Source: Lycocorax pyrrhopterus obiensis (lineage: Eukaryota; Chordata; Aves; Passeriformes; Paradisaeidae). From it: a stretch of 64,000 bases of DNA. The DNA is taken from assembly GCA_014706295.1 (NCBI GenBank), contig JACSVZ010000038.1, positions 744,001 to 808,000 of the forward strand. Direction: 5' to 3'. Each line of letters begins with the position of its first letter. Position 1 is the stretch's first letter. The position numbers and the translations under genes are program-made. Of the stretch, positions 61,101 through 64,000 are shown one piece after another. The notes under the pieces are model-generated. The model was not told the origin of the DNA. It searched no databases and worked only from the letters and a program-made list of their open reading frames with translations.

Positions 61101-62092
61101 AAACCTGGCTCTGAAGCATCAGCTTTGCCAGCCCGGGAAAACAAACACAGCTAACCCTGGGTGACTCACCCTATGCATCCCCACCCTGACAGCAACAGGA
61201 TGAAAACACAAGAGCTCAGTGGAGGAGGGAGGGTGAGAAAGAGGAAGAAAACAGCTACCCCGGGTTGCACAACACCTGGGAAGAGCACACACACATCCTG
61301 CCGAGGGGGGGGACTGTGCAGTCAGGCCGCCAAACACCTTTGTCCACCTCAAACCCCAAACCAAGCCACGACACTTACTCTCCACCCAGCTCCCTGCTCC
61401 CACCCTGGGCTGTCTCTACACTCGAGGGACCCTTGTTTCTTCCCTCTGGTCTGGTGGCGATGCCCCGGCTCCCCTCCAGGAGAGGGAACATCAGCGACCA
61501 GGAGCCCGCTGTCCTGCACGCACAGAGCAGGGGGTGGTTGAGACAGAGCCCCCCCGAGGGGGCTGAATGTTCCTCACCACGAAGGGGACCCTCAGCAGTT
61601 TGGTAGCAGCCACCTGCGCACCAGCTCCCGTCCTCCTCCCAGGACCACCCCGAAACCCCAGGGACCCCCAGGTGTCCAGAGAAAGACCCAGCTCCTCCTG
61701 GCCCTCAACACACCCCCAAGCCCGGGAGCAGCTCTGTCACGACCTCCACTCGGGACACCCTCCCTTGCCCACAGCCACTTCACAGGGTCTCACCCCTTCC
61801 GAAACTCCTTCCCAAAACACTCAGCACATCCCCCGACACCACCTGCTCTGACTTCACCCCCCCAGCCCCGTCTCCCCCCACACCCCGAGGCTTCCCCGCT
61901 CCCCCCGCCGCTCACCTTGAAGTACCCGCCCTCATAGTGGGTGTCCGGGGGGCCGAAGATGGCCACGTCCCAGGTGTACAGGTCCCCTTCGTCCACCAGC
62001 CTGACCCGGAACCCCTCCACGGGCTCCTCCTGCAGCCCCTTCAGCTCCAGCAGCAGCGCCTTCTGCGAGCTGGGCACGGGGAGCCGCGCCAT
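58173..62092 (-). CDS. CDC34: Ubiquitin-conjugating enzyme E2 R1, CDC34 (5 exons, 235 aa)
   Basis: Coding exons on the minus strand: 62092-61916, 59663-59577, 59079-58982, 58633-58499 and 58383-58173; all are GT-AG, and the total is one residue shorter than human. The protein starts MARLPVPSSQKALLLELKGL. The UBC fold contains YSPPAFRFLTKMWHPNIYE and the catalytic Cys93 in GDVCISILHPP. The acidic-loop insertion typical of this E2 class (VDDPQSGELPSERW) follows directly. The C-terminal tail (about 190-235) is rich in Asp/Glu (YDDYYEDDEMEEEAES) and is the part that docks on cullin-RING ligases. CDC34 builds Lys48-linked ubiquitin chains with SCF ligases, for example on p27, in nucleus and cytosol. 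The close paralogue UBE2R2 is less likely given the synteny and the tail sequence. Confidence 0.96.
59664..61915 (-). other. CDC34 intron 1
   Basis: This 2.25-kb intron runs from the CpG-rich exon 1 border into ordinary DNA. No exon, RNA gene or repeat family was recognised. Confidence 0.6.
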
Positions 62093-62340
62093 ACCGGGGT
62101 ACCGAGGCTTTCGGGGGGCGCAGCGGCCGCTCCGGGGCGCGGGGGGGGGCGGCGGGACCGGGGCCGCGCGGGGCACGGCGGGGGCTGTAGTCCCGTGAGG
62201 GGCGTGGTCACCGCGGACACCGCCCCCAGAGCGCCTCTGACCAATCAGAGCGCGGGGCGGGGCAGGCGGTGGGCGGGGCGGCCCCGCCGGTGCTGCCAGC
62301 GCTCCCGGTCGCACCGTCCCACCGAGCGAATGCAGCGATC
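62093..62340 (-). promoter_or_regulatory. CDC34: CDC34 CpG-island promoter
   Basis: Upstream of the CDC34 ATG lie a perfect ZNF143-type motif (ACTACAGCCCCCG on the minus strand, 62179-62191), a CCAAT box (62241-62245) and GC boxes at about 62252-62280. There is no TATA box. It is a typical dispersed housekeeping promoter. Confidence 0.65.
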
Positions 62341-62815
62341 GGCAGCCGTCCCGCGGCTCTCCAGCACACAGAATCCCGGCCCGGACAGCAGCCCCAGGTC
62401 AGCCTGCAGGTGCCACACCTGTGTGACGCTTCACGGCAGCACCTGGAACAGGAGCAGAAGCTGCTCCTGGCGCGGCCGCAGCTGAACGATGCCTCCGGCA
62501 TCCTCGGCTCGCACCTCCCTTTTTGTCACATCCCGTCAGCTGTGTCTGCGTCAGGAGGCACCACCCGCAGCCTCACCCAGCCCAGCACCACGTCCTGCCT
62601 GCAGGGAGCAGAACATCCGCCCAACACAACATCCCGAGCCCGCGGGGATCCTCCCACCGGCTCTTCCACTCAGGTGCTCCAGTCTTGCACCCGCTGCCAA
62701 AACTAACCCCTGAGCACAGAGCTTGCCTCAGGGATCTGGGCACTGCCTCGGTTCATCCTGGCACTCGGTGCTGCCAGGAGGTAAGAAACTGGCCACTAAA
62801 AAAATAATAAAAAGC
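62341..62815. other. Intergenic DNA between CDC34 and TPGS1
   Basis: About 0.5 kb lies between the CDC34 promoter and the inferred TPGS1 transcript end. A short A-rich run (62,797-62,812) is present, and nothing else was recognised. Confidence 0.55.
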
Positions 62816-62821
62816 TTTAAT
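62816..62821 (-). terminator. TPGS1: Probable TPGS1 poly(A) signal (ATTAAA)
   Basis: The minus strand reads ATTAAA, 511 bp after the TPGS1 stop, within an A/T-rich 100-bp patch. No minus-strand AATAAA was seen in the interval. Confidence 0.45.
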
Positions 62822-63331
62822 GTCTTACAGCAAACCAAGAATTGAACAGTATAAATAATGATCAGACAAGTTTAAATAAATAACCCCCGGCCCGACACGC
62901 AGCTGGTCCCGGGAGAAGGGGATGTGTCTCATCCAGACCCTGCACTCCACATCCCAAACCACCTCAGCCCTTCCCAGCTGTCCCTGTGCAGCCACAGCCC
63001 AGCCCCCCACTTTGTTCCTTCTGGGTCATTTCATTGCCCAAAGCAGCTCTGCAGGTCACAGCTTCCATGTCAGTCCTGGATAACACCTAAAAGAGATGTC
63101 CCAATGCAGCTGGGCCAGAGGAGCCATGTCTGGGAAAGGCTGCACGCAGGGACACGGAGCTGCTGGGCACCATCAGAACGGGGCAGGGAGCATGGAAACT
63201 GGGAAGCTCTTGTTGGGCAGACCCGGGCTCTCCAGCCAGTGCCCAGCCAACGCCCCGTGCTCACCGTCCAGCTTGGATGGGGGCCTCGCAGGGCCAGCAG
63301 TGGCCGCAGCCAGCACCGCTTCCACCCGGCA

Positions 63332-64000
63332 TCACTCCACGGGCTTCACCTTCGCTATGAACAGGGCGGTGGCTTTCTTCAGGAACTCCTCCCTGCTCAT
63401 GGAGGAGTCGAGCTTCCTCTCCTGCAGTGCCTGGTCCATGGCCAGTGCCAGCCTGTCGGGGCCCAGCCTGGAGCCGGCCTCCAGGTAGCGGCCGGGCCGC
63501 GAGCCGTGCCCGGTGCCCAGCGCGTCCTCCAGCGCCCGCAGCACAGCCTGGCACAACCGGGTGTCCGCCGAGTCCCCAGCGCCCAGCACGGCGAACAGCG
63601 CGTCGGCCTTGGCCGCGAACTCCAGCAGCACGCAGCAGGTGAGGACGCCGTAGCGGAACACGTCGAACGGGACGGCCTCGTGGTCGCGGCAGCGGACGCG
63701 GCGCAGCAGCTCGGCCGCCGCCTCGGCCGGGGCCGCCCCGCGCTGGCAGATGCGCCGCAGCAGCTCGCTGTAGAGCCGCCCGTCCACGCCCGCCGCCCGC
63801 CGCCGCCCGCCGCACCCCAGCACCTCGTAGGCCGCGCCGGCGTTGCTGTCGAAGGCCGTCCTGTCGCGACAGGGCACAGACACAGAGAGGCGGCCTCGCC
63901 CCCCGCCCCCGCCGCCCCCCGCCGTCGCCCGCCGCACCTGTGCGAGTGATGAGCCAGGCACACGTACCACAGCGCCCGGGCCAGGCGCTGTGGCGGCCCC
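63332..64000 (-). CDS. TPGS1: Tubulin polyglutamylase complex subunit 1, 3' part (TPGS1)
   Basis: Two exons are seen on the minus strand: the end of exon 1 (64000-63938, cut by the window edge) and exon 2 (63860-63332). They join in frame at GT-AG sites across a 77-bp intron. About 196 C-terminal residues are visible, out of about 290 in human. Exon 1 ends RALWYVCLAHHSHR. Exon 2 continues with YSELLRRIC, VRCRDHEAVPFDVFR and EAGSRLGPDRLAL and ends ALFIAKVKPVE, matching human TPGS1 as I recall it. The protein is a non-catalytic scaffold of the TTLL1 polyglutamylase complex that modifies axonal and axonemal tubulin and acts at centrosomes and sperm flagella. The start and promoter lie beyond the window. 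The whole visible part is GC-rich. Confidence 0.92.
   Translation of the reverse strand, partial: GAATAPGPGAVVRVPGSSLAQVRRATAGGGGGGGRGRLSVSVPCRDRTAFDSNAGAAYEVLGCGGRRRAAGVDGRLYSELLRRICQRGAAPAEAAAELLRRVRCRDHEAVPFDVFRYGVLTCCVLLEFAAKADALFAVLGAGDSADTRLCQAVLRALEDALGTGHGSRPGRYLEAGSRLGPDRLALAMDQALQERKLDSSMSREEFLKKATALFIAKVKPVE
63861..63937 (-). other. TPGS1 mini-intron (77 bp)
   Basis: This very short GT-AG intron is C/G-rich and contains a run of GCCCCC-type repeats on the + strand. It lies between the two visible TPGS1 exons. Its small size is near the lower limit for vertebrate introns. Confidence 0.8.

Overview
The window is nuclear DNA from a vertebrate, most likely a bird (possibly a non-avian reptile; the species cannot be read from the sequence). 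It holds seven intron-containing protein-coding genes: RNF126 (+), FGF22 (-), POLRMT (+), HCN2 (-), BSG (-), CDC34 (-) and the 3' part of TPGS1 (-). As I recall human 19p13.3, this is the same gene order and set of orientations, read from the other end, except that GZMM, which lies between CDC34 and BSG in mammals, is not seen. The short introns, small intergenic gaps, dense CpG islands and near absence of recognisable transposons fit an avian GC-rich microchromosome (chicken chromosome 28 is the expected counterpart; inference).

Every exon was placed by hand from homology and GT/AG splice sites. Summed exon lengths give intact frames for all six complete genes: RNF126 313 aa, FGF22 178 aa, POLRMT 1226 aa, HCN2 925 aa, BSG 386 aa and CDC34 235 aa. 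About 196 C-terminal residues of TPGS1 are present.

Layout: 1-1,003 is upstream DNA and the RNF126 promoter. RNF126 (1.0-8.7 kb) and FGF22 (10.7-14.7 kb) converge on a roughly 2 kb gap. FGF22 and POLRMT start head to head across a 651-bp CpG-rich promoter. POLRMT (15.4-29.3 kb) and HCN2 (29.9-41.1 kb) end tail to tail about 0.7 kb apart. HCN2, BSG (43.4-55.2 kb), CDC34 (57.5-62.1 kb) and TPGS1 (62.8 kb to beyond the window) lie in the same direction on the minus strand.

The genes are not an operon and do not share a pathway. They are a conserved synteny block of housekeeping genes (two ubiquitin enzymes, the mitochondrial RNA polymerase, a tubulin-modifying complex subunit) mixed with tissue-restricted signalling genes (FGF22, HCN2, the Ig0 form of basigin). 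I found no CRISPR array, mobile element, tRNA, rRNA or novel gene system. The observations worth following are regulatory: promoter motifs shared between genes, an apparent intronic poly(A) option in POLRMT, an RFX/CRE composite and an AT-rich island in HCN2 intron 1, AU- or UG-rich 3' UTR elements, and the missing granzyme gene.
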